A stretch of DNA of 34,317 nt from Segetibacter aerophilus (GCF_007991655.1 NZ_BJYT01000037.1:1-34317); one strand, 5' to 3'; positions 8,763-18,253 are shown, counted from the first letter of the stretch. Numbers and translations: made by a program. The notes: generated by a model from the sequence alone, not told the origin.

Positions 8763-10064
8763 CTACGTCTTGATATACTGTATTTCCTTTTGCTGAGTTC
8801 TGGGGCGATAAAAAACTTTAAATATTAGACGCAAGCTTTGATCATGAGTGATATAGTTATAAATCCAGTTAATAAAGACCTGTAATTTATTTTTTACCCC
8901 TAAAATCAGAACGAGGTGTAAAAACATCCAAATTAGCCAGGCAAAGAAACCTCCGAAATGAAGGTTTGGTTTCGGTATATCTACGACCGCCAGGTTCCGT
9001 CCAACTGTTGCCATGCTTCCTTTATCATGGTATTCAAACTCTTCCAGCATATCTGCCTTAGACTTCATTTCAATTCTACGCAAATTGTTTGCAAGATTTT
9101 TTGCTTGGTTAATCGCCACATTTGCCACCTGCGGATGTCCCTTAGGATAATTTGGAGTCTCCATGTAAGCAACATCGCCAAGCGCGTAAATATTCTCCAT
9201 ACCTAAAATCTTATTATAGCGATCGACTTTTATGCGGTTTCCTCTAACGACTAATGATGGGTCAATTCCTTCAGGTACGTTTCCCTTAATTCCAGCTGCC
9301 CAAATTACAGTCGCGGTTTTAATCGTTTCACCGTTACTAAGAATTACCGTTTCTCCATCATAATCTTTTAAAACTGTATTTAGTATCACGTTAACCCCCA
9401 GCTTTTCAAGATACTTTTGAGATTGTTCCTGAGATTTTTTGCTCATTGGTCCAAGCGTAGCGCCCGTACCTTCCAACAAAAAGATTTTCATCTGTGAAAA
9501 ATCAATTTCCGGATAATCGCGCGGAAGTGTATACTTCTTCATTTCAGCAATAGCTCCACCCAGTTCTACACCTGTTGGTCCACCACCCACAATCACTACA
9601 GTCATCAATTTTTGTCTCTCTTCCTCACTATCTGACACCACCACGTTTTCAAAATTTTCTATCAATCGATGTCTTAGCTGTAACGCTTCAATGGTTGACT
9701 TCATTGGAAAGGCAAATTCAACCAGCTTTTCATTGCCAAAAAAGTTCGTATCAGCACCTGTGGCAATCACCAATTGGTCATATTCTATATCTCCTACTTC
9801 TGTAGTTATTTTATTTTCTGCCGGTACAACACCTGTGACTTTCGTTAATCGTATGCGTACATTCTTGCTCTTATGAAATGCTTTTCTGAGAGGAAACGAA
9901 ATATTACTTGCGTCAAGGCCTCCCGTTGCAACCTGGTAAAACAATGGCTGAAATTGATGGAAGTTAAATTTGTCAATCAGAAGAACGTCGAACCCTGCCT
10001 TATTATCCAGGCTTTGCGCTAGTTTAAGTCCTGCAAAACCAGCTCCTATAATAACTACTTTCAT
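8763..10064 (-). CDS. ndh: Type II NADH dehydrogenase (NAD(P)/FAD-dependent oxidoreductase)
   Basis: NDH-2 passes electrons from NADH to quinone without pumping protons. Two Rossmann dinucleotide motifs are present: VVIIGAGFAG at the very N-terminus for FAD and VVIVGGGPTGVELGG about 155 residues later for NADH. The stretch YALGDVAYM is the C-terminal FAD contact (the Gly-Asp motif). The C-terminal ~70 residues contain a hydrophobic segment (FFAWLIWMFLHLVLILG) that would anchor it to the inner membrane face. The frame is open to 10106, but I choose the Met at 10064 (433 residues). It places the FAD motif at the usual distance from the start, and a TACCTTTG promoter box at 10085-10092 lies inside the longer version. 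Assignment to the NDH-2 family is firm; the precise electron acceptor is not visible. Confidence 0.92.
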   Translation of the reverse strand: MKVVIIGAGFAGLKLAQSLDNKAGFDVLLIDKFNFHQFQPLFYQVATGGLDASNISFPLRKAFHKSKNVRIRLTKVTGVVPAENKITTEVGDIEYDQLVIATGADTNFFGNEKLVEFAFPMKSTIEALQLRHRLIENFENVVVSDSEEERQKLMTVVIVGGGPTGVELGGAIAEMKKYTLPRDYPEIDFSQMKIFLLEGTGATLGPMSKKSQEQSQKYLEKLGVNVILNTVLKDYDGETVILSNGETIKTATVIWAAGIKGNVPEGIDPSLVVRGNRIKVDRYNKILGMENIYALGDVAYMETPNYPKGHPQVANVAINQAKNLANNLRRIEMKSKADMLEEFEYHDKGSMATVGRNLAVVDIPKPNLHFGGFFAWLIWMFLHLVLILGVKNKLQVFINWIYNYITHDQSLRLIFKVFYRPRTQQKEIQYIKT

Positions 10065-10084
10065 GCTTTTAGATTTGTAAATAA

Positions 10085-10092
10085 CAAAGGTA
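10085..10092 (-). promoter_or_regulatory. -7 box TACCTTTG of ndh
   Basis: On the minus strand this is an exact TANNTTTG match ending 20 nt before the ATG at 10064. Its position inside the longest ndh frame is evidence for the shorter start. The -33 box is not a clear TTTG; that region is occupied by the inverted repeat at 10100-10119. Confidence 0.5.
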
Positions 10093-10099
10093 GACAAAG

Positions 10100-10119
10100 C
10101 TTTCAATTTTTATTGAAAG
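10100..10119. promoter_or_regulatory. Perfect inverted repeat over the ndh -33 region (candidate operator)
   Basis: CTTTCAAT and ATTGAAAG form 8-bp perfect arms around TTTT. The palindrome starts 8 nt upstream of the ndh -7 box, covering where sigma would contact -33. That position suits a dimeric regulator. A cruciform or simple AT-rich coincidence cannot be excluded. Confidence 0.45.
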
Positions 10120-10232
10120 TTGTAAAACTTCTCCTTCTCATATTATTTTCAATCTAGATACAAATGGCTTGCCACCGGTATTTCCTATTTTTAAGAATTA
10201 GGTAGAAAACATCTTAACCTTATCTCATGTAA

Positions 10233-10745
10233 ATGAATATTAGAGATGAACTATTAAAAGAGCATTCTTTAGCTAATACACGAAAGATTGTAAATTTTGC
10301 ATGTGCATCCGAAGAGAATTTTGAGCAGCTAATGCAGTGTTTTTTGTGCCAAGAATATCGAGTGGCGCAGCGGGCTTCTTGGGCTGTTAGTCACGTTGCC
10401 TCACGCCTCCCATCATTTATAAATCCTTATATAAAGGATTTGGTAGATCAATTATCCAAGAAAGAAGTGCACAATGCAGTCATCAGGAATTCAGTAAGAA
10501 TTTTACAACAGGTAGAAATTCCAGAGGAATGTCATGGTCAGGTTTTAAATGCCTGTTTCGCTTTTATAGAAAGCCATGATACTCCCATTGCCATTAAAGC
10601 TTTTTCACTTACCACACTCCATAACCTCAGCAAATTTTATCCTGAAATCAAAGGTGAATTGACATTAATTATTAAGGAAAGATGGGACTTAGAGACACCC
10701 GCATTTAAGTCACGGGCTAAGAAAATACTAGGGTTAAAAAATTGA
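10233..10745 (+). CDS. Small HEAT/ARM-like helical repeat protein
   Basis: A 170-residue soluble protein without signal peptide or membrane segment. The sequence is a series of amphipathic helices with a HEAT-like rhythm, for example QRASWAVSHVASRLPSFI, VIRNSVRILQQVEI and IAIKAFSLTTLHNLSKFYP, at spacings of about 35-45 residues. Such folds usually bind proteins or nucleic acids, and no enzymatic motif is seen. It is divergent from ndh and converges on the TonB receptor gene, with only 26 nt between the two stop codons, so it is probably a single-gene unit. I do not recognise a characterised family; conserved hypothetical is the safest label. Confidence 0.8.
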   Translation: MNIRDELLKEHSLANTRKIVNFACASEENFEQLMQCFLCQEYRVAQRASWAVSHVASRLPSFINPYIKDLVDQLSKKEVHNAVIRNSVRILQQVEIPEECHGQVLNACFAFIESHDTPIAIKAFSLTTLHNLSKFYPEIKGELTLIIKERWDLETPAFKSRAKKILGLKN

Positions 10746-10750
10746 TAGTT

Positions 10751-10775
10751 ATAAATCCCTGCTAGAAGGATTTAT
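10751..10775. terminator. Bidirectional hairpin between convergent genes
   Basis: ATAAATCC and GGATTTAT form a perfect 8-bp stem with a 9-nt loop, followed by TTTTAT on the plus strand. It fills the 26-nt gap between the HEAT-like gene and the TonB receptor gene, and the right arm includes the receptor's stop codon (10772-10774). Confidence 0.6.
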
Positions 10776-13057
10776 TTTATAGTCCATCGAACACCAATAA
10801 AGCCTTTTGCACGCTGGATTGGAGCGTAATTGTAGGATAGATCAAAAACATATGCATTAGGGTTGGTATCAGGGCGAGGATTTCCGTTGATGTCAAAATA
10901 CTTACCTCCCGCTTTATCAAATGGGTCATCGGAATGAATAAGGGGATTTTTAGGAAGGAAGTTCAATAAGTTTTTTACCCCACCATAAACTTCCCACCTG
11001 TTACTAAATGTCTTTGTAGCCTGCAGATTCATAATACAGTAGAAAGGTGAACGGTCGGGTCGAAAGTCCTTTGGCAAGACTGGTAAATACATTGGGCCGT
11101 TTACCCTCCCAGTCCAATCTATTGACAAACCGAACCGGGGAATTGAATAACTGACAGCATAAGTACCCGAAAAAGCAGGAGCAAAGAGCTGCGGAATTTT
11201 TATCGTACGACCTGTGCTGTCTTTATCCATTTCATACACGTCCATAAAAGTAACACCTGCATTAATCTTAAACCGATGGGCAAAGGAGAAGTCAGTATTC
11301 AAAGTGAGCCCCTTTGAAATGGCATATCCGCGAAGATTATCATAAATAATCTTATTGGGATCGGTGATGAAATCTCCTACAATTTTATTTGTGAAGTAGG
11401 TATAAAAAGCGCTTCCATCAAGGGTGATAGAAACGTTGTCACTAACCATTTGCCTTGTATAATTTAAGTTCACATTCCAACTCTGCTCAGGTTTCAATGC
11501 TTCAGCTATCACTACGTCCCTCGCCCCTGTTAACGCCGCATGATCCTCGGTAAATAAATTCACCACACGGTATCCATTACCTCCGCTTAGCCTTACAGTG
11601 TTGTTTGCATCAGGTGAAAATTTAAAGCTAAGCCTGGGTGTAAGAATGCTGCCGTGAATATTGTTATAGTCATACCGTAGCCCCAGTAGTGTGGTAAACT
11701 TGTCTGACACTTTGTATTCATCTTGTACAAATACTCCCGGCAGGATTATTTTGTCCGGGTGGTTAACACCGTCTTTTTCTGTAGCAGGAGAATTGTCATC
11801 ATAAGAGGTAAACCTAAAAGGCAATCCCGATAGTAACTCATGTTTACCAAATGAATTATTCCACCTTAATTGGCCAAAAGCTACGTGCTGGTTTGCGTAA
11901 TACTTTGTCGTACCATAATAGCTATCCTGTAAATGATAGTTGTACGACAGATCGGCGTATAAGTTTTTGCCTAGTTCATAGTTGCCGATCAGCTCAAAGC
12001 GATTGGTATAAATGCTTTCACCATAAATGCTGTCTGATCCACGGAATGTTTTATCCCACCGGAGATCGCCACCAAAACGGTTTTCATTTACATAACGCAG
12101 CGCCAGGGTTGCAGAGCGATTATTTTTCCTGGCAAAATTCCATTTGTTGAATATGGAAAAGCGTCGCTGTAAGGTGATATCCGTGAAAAAGTCGTTGTTG
12201 ATGTCGCGCTTATTCCAATAGTTGAAATAATTGATTCCTATGATAGAAGCTGTCTTTCCAACTTTAAATTTTGCTGTGATGTCTGAATTGTATTCACCAA
12301 CACTTGTAGCCGAAAAATCGATCTTTAATTTATCAGCAGTCAAGGGATCTTTAGTAATGATATTAATGAGTCCGCCAACAGCTTCACTTCCATACAAAGT
12401 GCTTGCAGGTCCTTTCACTATTTCAATCTGCTTTACCAAGCTATTGGGAATGCCAGCAAGACCGTACACGGTAGAAAGACTACTTACTATTGGCATTCCA
12501 TCTATTAAAATCATTGTGTAAGGTCCCTCCATTCCATTTATATGAATATCACCAGTATTACAAACATTACAATTCAGCTGAGGCTGAACCCCATTGACCA
12601 TCTGCAGGCTCTCAAAAATATTTGGAGTGGGATTTTTTTTAAAAAGAACCGGGGTATAAACTTCTACAGGGATTGGACTGGCCATTTTGCTAACGGCCCT
12701 CATCGTTCCACTTACAACTACATTATCAAGGGTGTTAGATGAAAGCGCTAATTCAACGTTCTCTAATACATTCTTTCCCTGGTGGATCTCAACTTCTTTA
12801 ATCAGGTGTTGGTAGCCCACTGCAGAAAAATGAAGTCTAATCTTTCCAGGGGTTACATTCATTATACTAAAAATACCGCGCTCGTCTGTTACTACTCCCC
12901 TCCTTTTTCCTTCAGGAATAACTGTTGCGTACGCTACAGGATTTCCGCCGTTTACTACTTGTCCTGTTAAAACGTTCGCGGCCGAACTATCCTGCCCATT
13001 AGCTTTGGTTATTCCCAAGGACAATGCGACAAGAATGGAAAGTAGGAGTAGTTTCAT
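10772..13057 (-). CDS. TonB-dependent outer membrane receptor with CxxC plug
   Basis: This 761-residue protein imports a substrate across the outer membrane using TonB energy. In order: a signal peptide (residues 1-21), a carboxypeptidase-regulatory-like beta-sandwich (about 30-105, with ATVIPEGKRRGVVTDERGIF), a plug domain (about 120-240, with HINGMEGPYTMILIDGMPIV and VEIVKGPASTLYGSEAVGG), then a beta-barrel ending in IGVRWTIK, an aromatic/charged end typical of barrels. The plug contains Cys163 and Cys166 (CNVC), a pair probably able to form a disulfide or bind metal. No SusD-like partner is adjacent, which points away from polysaccharide uptake and toward a metal, cofactor or peptide. The substrate is unknown. 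A consensus promoter lies 33 nt upstream. Confidence 0.93.
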   Translation of the reverse strand: MKLLLLSILVALSLGITKANGQDSSAANVLTGQVVNGGNPVAYATVIPEGKRRGVVTDERGIFSIMNVTPGKIRLHFSAVGYQHLIKEVEIHQGKNVLENVELALSSNTLDNVVVSGTMRAVSKMASPIPVEVYTPVLFKKNPTPNIFESLQMVNGVQPQLNCNVCNTGDIHINGMEGPYTMILIDGMPIVSSLSTVYGLAGIPNSLVKQIEIVKGPASTLYGSEAVGGLINIITKDPLTADKLKIDFSATSVGEYNSDITAKFKVGKTASIIGINYFNYWNKRDINNDFFTDITLQRRFSIFNKWNFARKNNRSATLALRYVNENRFGGDLRWDKTFRGSDSIYGESIYTNRFELIGNYELGKNLYADLSYNYHLQDSYYGTTKYYANQHVAFGQLRWNNSFGKHELLSGLPFRFTSYDDNSPATEKDGVNHPDKIILPGVFVQDEYKVSDKFTTLLGLRYDYNNIHGSILTPRLSFKFSPDANNTVRLSGGNGYRVVNLFTEDHAALTGARDVVIAEALKPEQSWNVNLNYTRQMVSDNVSITLDGSAFYTYFTNKIVGDFITDPNKIIYDNLRGYAISKGLTLNTDFSFAHRFKINAGVTFMDVYEMDKDSTGRTIKIPQLFAPAFSGTYAVSYSIPRFGLSIDWTGRVNGPMYLPVLPKDFRPDRSPFYCIMNLQATKTFSNRWEVYGGVKNLLNFLPKNPLIHSDDPFDKAGGKYFDINGNPRPDTNPNAYVFDLSYNYAPIQRAKGFIGVRWTIK

Positions 13058-13401
13058 TTTTTTTAGTCTTGTCTAAATTATTATTTCGAGCAAACTTAAT
13101 AAAAATAATAATTGTTTTAAAGTAAATTTTTGTGCTTAGGCTAAATTGTAAGCATCATCATAATCTATAAACTTGGAATTTTAAACAACTGAAGACATTT
13201 TGATGGCTGCTGGCAAACTTTACCTCGCTGCTGCTTTCCTATTTTCCGGCTTACTATAAATGTTTTTCAACCGTTTTTCTAATTCTGTCTAGGCTGGAGT
13301 ATCCGGTGTACACTGTACTGATCTCTTTAAAGCGGTGGTGTCATTGCACTTTTAAAAGGGATAGAAGTAGAGCAGATTGTTTTTAATGGAACTAGAAAGG
13401 A
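13058..13401. other. Intergenic region between TonB receptor and chromate transporter
   Basis: Most of this 344-nt gap shows no gene or repeat. It holds the TonB receptor promoter (13091-13121). An 18-codon hydrophobic frame at 13203-13259 is too short to support as a gene. The chrA 3' side has no clear terminator. Confidence 0.5.
13091..13121 (-). promoter_or_regulatory. Promoter of the TonB-dependent receptor gene
   Basis: On the minus strand: TTTA, 19 nt, TAAGTTTG. The -7 box is an exact TANNTTTG match, and the -33 box differs from TTTG at one base with ideal spacing. The -7 box ends 33 nt before the ATG at 13057. No metal-box or other operator is obvious around it. Confidence 0.6.
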
Positions 13402-14586
13402 TCAGGCGGCGAGTATCAACTTTAGTAAGAGGCCGGTTAATGCAGCTACTAAAATTATTTGAGGCTCTTTTACTTTCTTCATTTTTAAAAGAATAATAAC
13501 GGTAATCAATGCTATTAAAGCCGCTGGAAAATCTTTTATTGTTCGGATGGCAATTACAATTACTGAACCTCCAAGGGCACCAACAACTGCAGCGGTTATC
13601 CCGTCAACAAATGCTTTGATACTTGGGTGCTTTCCGTACTTCTTAAAGTATGGTGCGGGTAAGACTGTAAATAAATAGCAGGGTAAAAAAGTTGCTAGTG
13701 CAGCTACAGATGCTCCCGGAAAACCTGCTACCAAATAACCGATAAAACCTACCGTTATTACAACCGGGCCGGGCGTTATCATCGCCACTGCAACTGCATC
13801 AATAAACTCATGTTCATTTAACCAATGGTATTCTGTAACCACACCACCATGCAAGAAAGGAACAATTGCCAAACCACTTCCAAAAACAAAGGCACCAGCT
13901 TTTGTAAAAAACCAGGCAATCTTAGTGAGCGTACCAGCCTCATAATTCCAAAAGCCAATACCTAGTAGAAAACCAGAACTGCCTACAGAAGGAGCTTTAA
14001 AACTTTTCGGTGGTGCTTTTAAAAACATATATAATAAGCCTGCTGCGACAAATAATAACACTTGCTCCTGTTCTGTTTTGATAGTTATAATTGCGGCCAG
14101 CAAAAAGAAGATCCAAAGCATCCATTTTTCAGTGATTGCTTTTAAGTTGATTTTACTGATAGACTTTTCTGTAAGCTTATAACTACTAATGGCAATAATG
14201 CCAACAACCGCCGCCCCTACTCCATAAAAAATAGCCTGCATCCACGGTAGACCGCCAAACATTTTATAGGCAATTCCAATTACAACCACCATAAAAAATG
14301 ATGGAAGCACGAACGCCAGCCCACAAAGAGTAGCACCTAATACGCCGTAGTGTACATACCCTAAGTAAATACCCAGTTGTGCCGCCAAGGGACCTGGCGC
14401 AAGTTGTGCCAATGCGAGCCCGTCTTTGTATTCTTCACCTGATATCCAGCGGCGCTCTTCCACTAAGTCGCGGTGCATATAACCTACTAATGCTACTGGT
14501 CCTCCAAATCCTAAATAACCGAGTTTCCAGAAATATTGCACTAATTGCTTTAAAGTGTAAATAGGTCTTGAATTCTTTTCTTCCAT
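13402..14586 (-). CDS. chrA: Chromate transporter ChrA, two-domain form
   Basis: ChrA-family (CHR) proteins export chromate, giving chromate resistance; many family members have not been tested. The 394 residues contain the two homologous CHR halves fused in one chain. The first has GFGGP (26-30) and QLAPGPLAAQ (61-70); the second repeats the pattern with GSGLA (236-240) and TPGP (271-274). About ten hydrophobic segments are spread over the chain, consistent with an inner membrane carrier. The length matches the long-chain ChrA class. No chrB-like regulator or chromate reductase gene sits next to it, so its inducing signal is not visible here. The start at 14586 is the only good ATG before the first conserved block. 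Confidence 0.92.
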   Translation of the reverse strand: MEEKNSRPIYTLKQLVQYFWKLGYLGFGGPVALVGYMHRDLVEERRWISGEEYKDGLALAQLAPGPLAAQLGIYLGYVHYGVLGATLCGLAFVLPSFFMVVVIGIAYKMFGGLPWMQAIFYGVGAAVVGIIAISSYKLTEKSISKINLKAITEKWMLWIFFLLAAIITIKTEQEQVLLFVAAGLLYMFLKAPPKSFKAPSVGSSGFLLGIGFWNYEAGTLTKIAWFFTKAGAFVFGSGLAIVPFLHGGVVTEYHWLNEHEFIDAVAVAMITPGPVVITVGFIGYLVAGFPGASVAALATFLPCYLFTVLPAPYFKKYGKHPSIKAFVDGITAAVVGALGGSVIVIAIRTIKDFPAALIALITVIILLKMKKVKEPQIILVAALTGLLLKLILAA

Positions 14587-14931
14587 TCTATAAATTTAAT
14601 TTCCATAGAAGTTGATTCTGATGGGCAGTATTCTAAGTCGTTATAAATTCTTTGTAACGGGCCGTGGTAATATCCATCAGGCTCTCTTGCGTCGCACTCT
14701 TGTACTGAAGTGAAGGCATCAACAAAAAAAGCTCATTCTCATCATTTTAAAAAGTCATTCTCTCCAGGTACAAAAAGTATTACTGTACAGAGCGAATGCG
14801 AGTTGTTAAGTGGGTTTACAATCAAACTATGTTGTAGTCTCGTCACTCATAAAACTATAGAAAGCATCTCCTCCACAACTCATCTCAATTTGGTTAATTT
14901 GCCAGATATTTGGTTTACCTATAATTTAATT
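14587..14931. other. Divergent intergenic region between chrA and the S41 peptidase
   Basis: This 345-nt stretch is open in the peptidase frame back to a GTG at 14710, but I treat it as non-coding because a signal peptide begins at 14932. It contains the second copy of the intergenic element (14685-14705, minus). AT-rich sequence with TTTG-like motifs follows at 14888-14925 and may hold the peptidase promoter, although no clean box pair is seen. Confidence 0.5.
14685..14705 (-). repeat. Intergenic element, copy 2
   Basis: Read on the minus strand it is GTACAAGAGTGCGACGCAAGA. The last 13 nt equal the core at 4316-4328. Its first 19 nt agree with the third copy (24126-24144, minus) at 16 of 19 positions. 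Confidence 0.6.
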
Positions 14932-17900
14932 ATGAAAATAATTCGCCCAACTTTTACAAAACTTACTGCTGTTTTATTTTCGGTTGCATCTGCCTGCTTT
15001 TGTTCTGCTCAATCATCCGAGCGAACTACAGGTGTTTCTAATACCGGAACTCCCTACTTTTCAGATCCAGCCCTTTCACCCGATGCTTCAGAAATTGCAT
15101 TTGTATCCGGAGGAGATATTTGGACTGTACCTGCAAAAGGCGGTGAAGCACGCTTATTAATTTCGCATCCTGACTTCGAAACCCGCCCCGTTTATTCTCC
15201 TGATGGCCGTTATATTGCCTTCACTTCTACCCGTTCGGGCAATGGAGATATTTATGTTTTAAACTTTGCAAACGGGCAACTTACCCGGTTAACTTATGAT
15301 GATGGTGCAGACAACGTAAACTCCTGGTCACCCGATGGAAAATACATTTACTTCTCATCTTCAAGCCGTGAAATTTCCGGAATGCAAGATGTTTTTCGCG
15401 TAAGAGTTGATGGCGGTACGCCGATGCCTGTATCTCAAAACCGTTATCTCAGCGAGTTTTTTCCTATGCCTTCGCCTGATGGTAAAACACTTGCGATTAC
15501 GGCAAGAGGTGTTGCATCCGGACAATGGTGGCGCAAGGGTCACAGTCATTTGGACGAGTCCGAAATCTGGTTAATGCATGAGGGGAAAAACGGCACGTAC
15601 GAAAAGATAACAGAAGGTGGCGCAAAAGAGCTATGGCCGATGTGGAGCAAGGATAGTAAAACACTCTACTACATTTCTGACCGCACAGGTGCTGCTAACT
15701 TATATGCCCGCCCTGTAGGTGGTGCTGCAAAAATGCTCACGCAGTTTGCCAAAGGTTTGATCCTTTTTCCAACGATTTCTTATAATGGCCAAAGTATTGT
15801 TTTTGAAAAAGATTTTAAGGTTTGGAGATTTGATCTTGCCAGCGGCAAGGCTACACCCGTTGATATAACACGACGTGGTGTGCCTGCCGGGCCGGGAGTA
15901 GAACACGTGAGACTAACCAGCCAATTTCGTGGACTAGAGCTTTCGCCCGATGGAAAGAAGATAGCTTTTATAGCCCATGGAGATGTTTTCGTTGCCTCTG
16001 CAAAAGATGGTGGAGATGCAGTGCGTGTGACAACAACAGGTGCTAATGAAGGCCAGGTAACATGGGCTCCTAACAGCAACAGCATTGTCTATACATCCGA
16101 TCGCGATGGTGTCTCTCATCTGTATCAATATAATTTTATCACTTCGTCTGAAACTCGACTTACCAATGACAAGCTGGATGATGGAAGTGCTTTATTTTCT
16201 TATGATGGTAAGACCTTGGCTTTTGTACGAGACGGTAAAGAGTTGAGAGTGCTTGACATGAACTCAAAAAACCAAATCTCGCTGGCGAAAGGCTATTTTG
16301 ATCGCCCCCCGTTTTCCTCTTCCAGCTCTATCGCCTGGTCTCCCGATAATAGATATGTTGCTTATGCTGCCTACGGTTCCAAGTCGTTTCAGAACATCTA
16401 CGTTGTGCCTGTAACAGGCGGCGAAGCAAAACCTGTGACTTTTTTAGCCAATGGTAATAGTGGAAGTGTAAACTGGAGCCGCGATGGAAAATATCTACTG
16501 TTCAATACAAGTCAGCGTACAGAGAATGGTGCTGTAGCGCGTGTTGACCTGGTTCTTCAAAGGCCGCGTTTTAGGGAGGATCAATTTCAGCAGATGTTTA
16601 CCGAGCAAGTACAAACCACTCCTGCTCCTGGTAACCCGCCAACAACACCACGACCGAATCCTGAAAAAGCAAATCGCGCTGCAGATACTATGTTCAAATC
16701 GCCCGCAAAAACAGTAAAACCGGGAGAAACAACGAACATAGTCTTTGACGGAATCAGGCAGCGACTAAACCTGTTACCCCTGGGAGTTGACGTTAATGAT
16801 GAAACAATCAGCAAGGATGGAAATACTTTGTTGATCACTGCGTCTGTTGCAGGCCAGGTTCACCTTTTTACTTATTCTTTGGATGAGCTATCAAGGGAAC
16901 CTGCTGTTTTAAAGCAACTAACATCCACTCCAGGTTTTAAATCAGATGCGCAGTTTTCACCCGATGGGAAAGAAGTGTATTTTCTTGAACAAGGAAGAAT
17001 TCAGTCTATCACCGTTGATACGAGAGCGGTAAAGCCTGTTGCAGTGACAGCGGAATTAGACGTAGACTTTCATAAAGAAAAGGTCGAAGTTTTTAAACAA
17101 GCATGGGAAGTACAGAATAAAGGTTTCTACGACGAAACCTTTCATGGTGCGGACTGGAATGCTGTTAAGACAACTTACGAACCGCTGGCTGAAGGAGCCA
17201 ATACACCTGATGAATTAAGAAGAATACTTAGCCTTATGGTGGGTGAACTCAATGCCTCTCACTCTGGAGTCTCTGGTCCACCATCACCCTTTATAACCGG
17301 AAGACTGGGGTTAAGGTTTGAAGCAAATGAATATGAAAATAGCGCGAAGCTAAAAATCATTGAGGTAATAACATTAGGCCCCGCTGCTGTTACAGGCGAC
17401 ATTCATGTGGGTGACTATTTGGTCTCTGTTGATGGCGTTCCAATATCAGCTAACGTTAATATTGATCAGTTACTCGAGAATAAAATCAACAAGCGGGTTG
17501 TTGTAGGAATATCGTCCGCAGGTTCTGCAAAAGACACAAAAAAAGTAACTGTAAGACCAGTAAATCAAACAACAGAAAAAGGACTTCTTTACCGCCAGTG
17601 GGTACAACAACAACGGGATTATGTAGCTAAAGTTAGTGGCGGAAGACTAGGTTATGTGCACATGTACGACATGTCTGCTCAATCCCTAAACCAACTGTAT
17701 TTAGATATAGACGCAGAAAACCATTCACGTGAAGGCGTAGTAGTAGATGTAAGAAACAACAATGGAGGTTTTGTGAACGCTTACGCTTTAGACGTACTGA
17801 GCCGCAAAGGGTATATGACTATGACCGTTCGCGGTTTACCCTCTGCTCCTGCCCGTACTCAACTCGGGCAACGAGCTCTTGACGCTCCAACTATCCTTGT

Positions 17901-18216
17901 GACTAATCAGCATTCCTTATCTGATGCTGAGGATTTTGCCGAAGGCTATCGTACCCTTAACCTTGGCAAAGTAGTTGGCGAACCAACAGGTGGATGGATT
18001 ATTTACACATCAGCAGCAACTCTAATCGATGGTACTACCATTCGCCTGCCTTTTATTAAAGTAACCGATCACGAAGGCAAGGATATGGAACTGCACCCAC
18101 GCCCTGTTGATATATTGGTGTCGAAGCCTTTAGGGGAGTATAATAAAGACTCGCAATTGGATGTAGCAGTGAAAGTATTATTGCAGCAGCTCGATTCGAA
18201 GCTTTCCAAAAAGTAA
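14932..18216 (+). CDS. Secreted Tricorn-like S41 family peptidase
   Basis: A 1094-residue protein resembling Tricorn protease, a serine peptidase that degrades peptides. The N-terminus has a signal peptide (residues 1-26, ending CFCSAQ). Then come many PD40/TolB-type beta-propeller blades (about 35-555 and 620-700, e.g. SPDGRYIAFTSTRSG, SPDGKYIYFSSSS), split by a Pro/Thr-rich linker around 565-580. The Tricorn C1 region (about 718-780) holds the probable catalytic His777 in ELNASHSG, a PDZ domain spans about 786-850, and the S41 core (about 900-1066) has the likely nucleophile Ser997 in HSLSDAED. I chose the ATG at 14932 over the upstream GTG at 14710, because the extra 74 residues are low quality and would bury the signal peptide. 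The next gene begins 37 nt downstream. Confidence 0.9.
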   Translation: MKIIRPTFTKLTAVLFSVASACFCSAQSSERTTGVSNTGTPYFSDPALSPDASEIAFVSGGDIWTVPAKGGEARLLISHPDFETRPVYSPDGRYIAFTSTRSGNGDIYVLNFANGQLTRLTYDDGADNVNSWSPDGKYIYFSSSSREISGMQDVFRVRVDGGTPMPVSQNRYLSEFFPMPSPDGKTLAITARGVASGQWWRKGHSHLDESEIWLMHEGKNGTYEKITEGGAKELWPMWSKDSKTLYYISDRTGAANLYARPVGGAAKMLTQFAKGLILFPTISYNGQSIVFEKDFKVWRFDLASGKATPVDITRRGVPAGPGVEHVRLTSQFRGLELSPDGKKIAFIAHGDVFVASAKDGGDAVRVTTTGANEGQVTWAPNSNSIVYTSDRDGVSHLYQYNFITSSETRLTNDKLDDGSALFSYDGKTLAFVRDGKELRVLDMNSKNQISLAKGYFDRPPFSSSSSIAWSPDNRYVAYAAYGSKSFQNIYVVPVTGGEAKPVTFLANGNSGSVNWSRDGKYLLFNTSQRTENGAVARVDLVLQRPRFREDQFQQMFTEQVQTTPAPGNPPTTPRPNPEKANRAADTMFKSPAKTVKPGETTNIVFDGIRQRLNLLPLGVDVNDETISKDGNTLLITASVAGQVHLFTYSLDELSREPAVLKQLTSTPGFKSDAQFSPDGKEVYFLEQGRIQSITVDTRAVKPVAVTAELDVDFHKEKVEVFKQAWEVQNKGFYDETFHGADWNAVKTTYEPLAEGANTPDELRRILSLMVGELNASHSGVSGPPSPFITGRLGLRFEANEYENSAKLKIIEVITLGPAAVTGDIHVGDYLVSVDGVPISANVNIDQLLENKINKRVVVGISSAGSAKDTKKVTVRPVNQTTEKGLLYRQWVQQQRDYVAKVSGGRLGYVHMYDMSAQSLNQLYLDIDAENHSREGVVVDVRNNNGGFVNAYALDVLSRKGYMTMTVRGLPSAPARTQLGQRALDAPTILVTNQHSLSDAEDFAEGYRTLNLGKVVGEPTGGWIIYTSAATLIDGTTIRLPFIKVTDHEGKDMELHPRPVDILVSKPLGEYNKDSQLDVAVKVLLQQLDSKLSKK

Positions 18217-18253
18217 TTGATTAACTTCAATAGTATCAAAACTAATTGTCTGA

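Noticed and set aside
10387-10397. AGTCACGTTGC, identical to the first bases of the window, inside the HEAT-like gene
   Set aside because: Only 11 nt and within a coding region; the rest of the 23-nt element is absent, so I regard it as coincidence.
13203-13259. 18-codon hydrophobic frame starting ATGGCTGCTGGC in the TonB receptor/chrA gap
   Set aside because: Too short, no promoter or ribosome-binding evidence, and indistinguishable from chance.
14710-14931. N-terminal extension of the S41 peptidase from a GTG
   Set aside because: The 74 extra residues have no recognisable features, start inside the region of an intergenic repeat and would place a good signal peptide in the interior.
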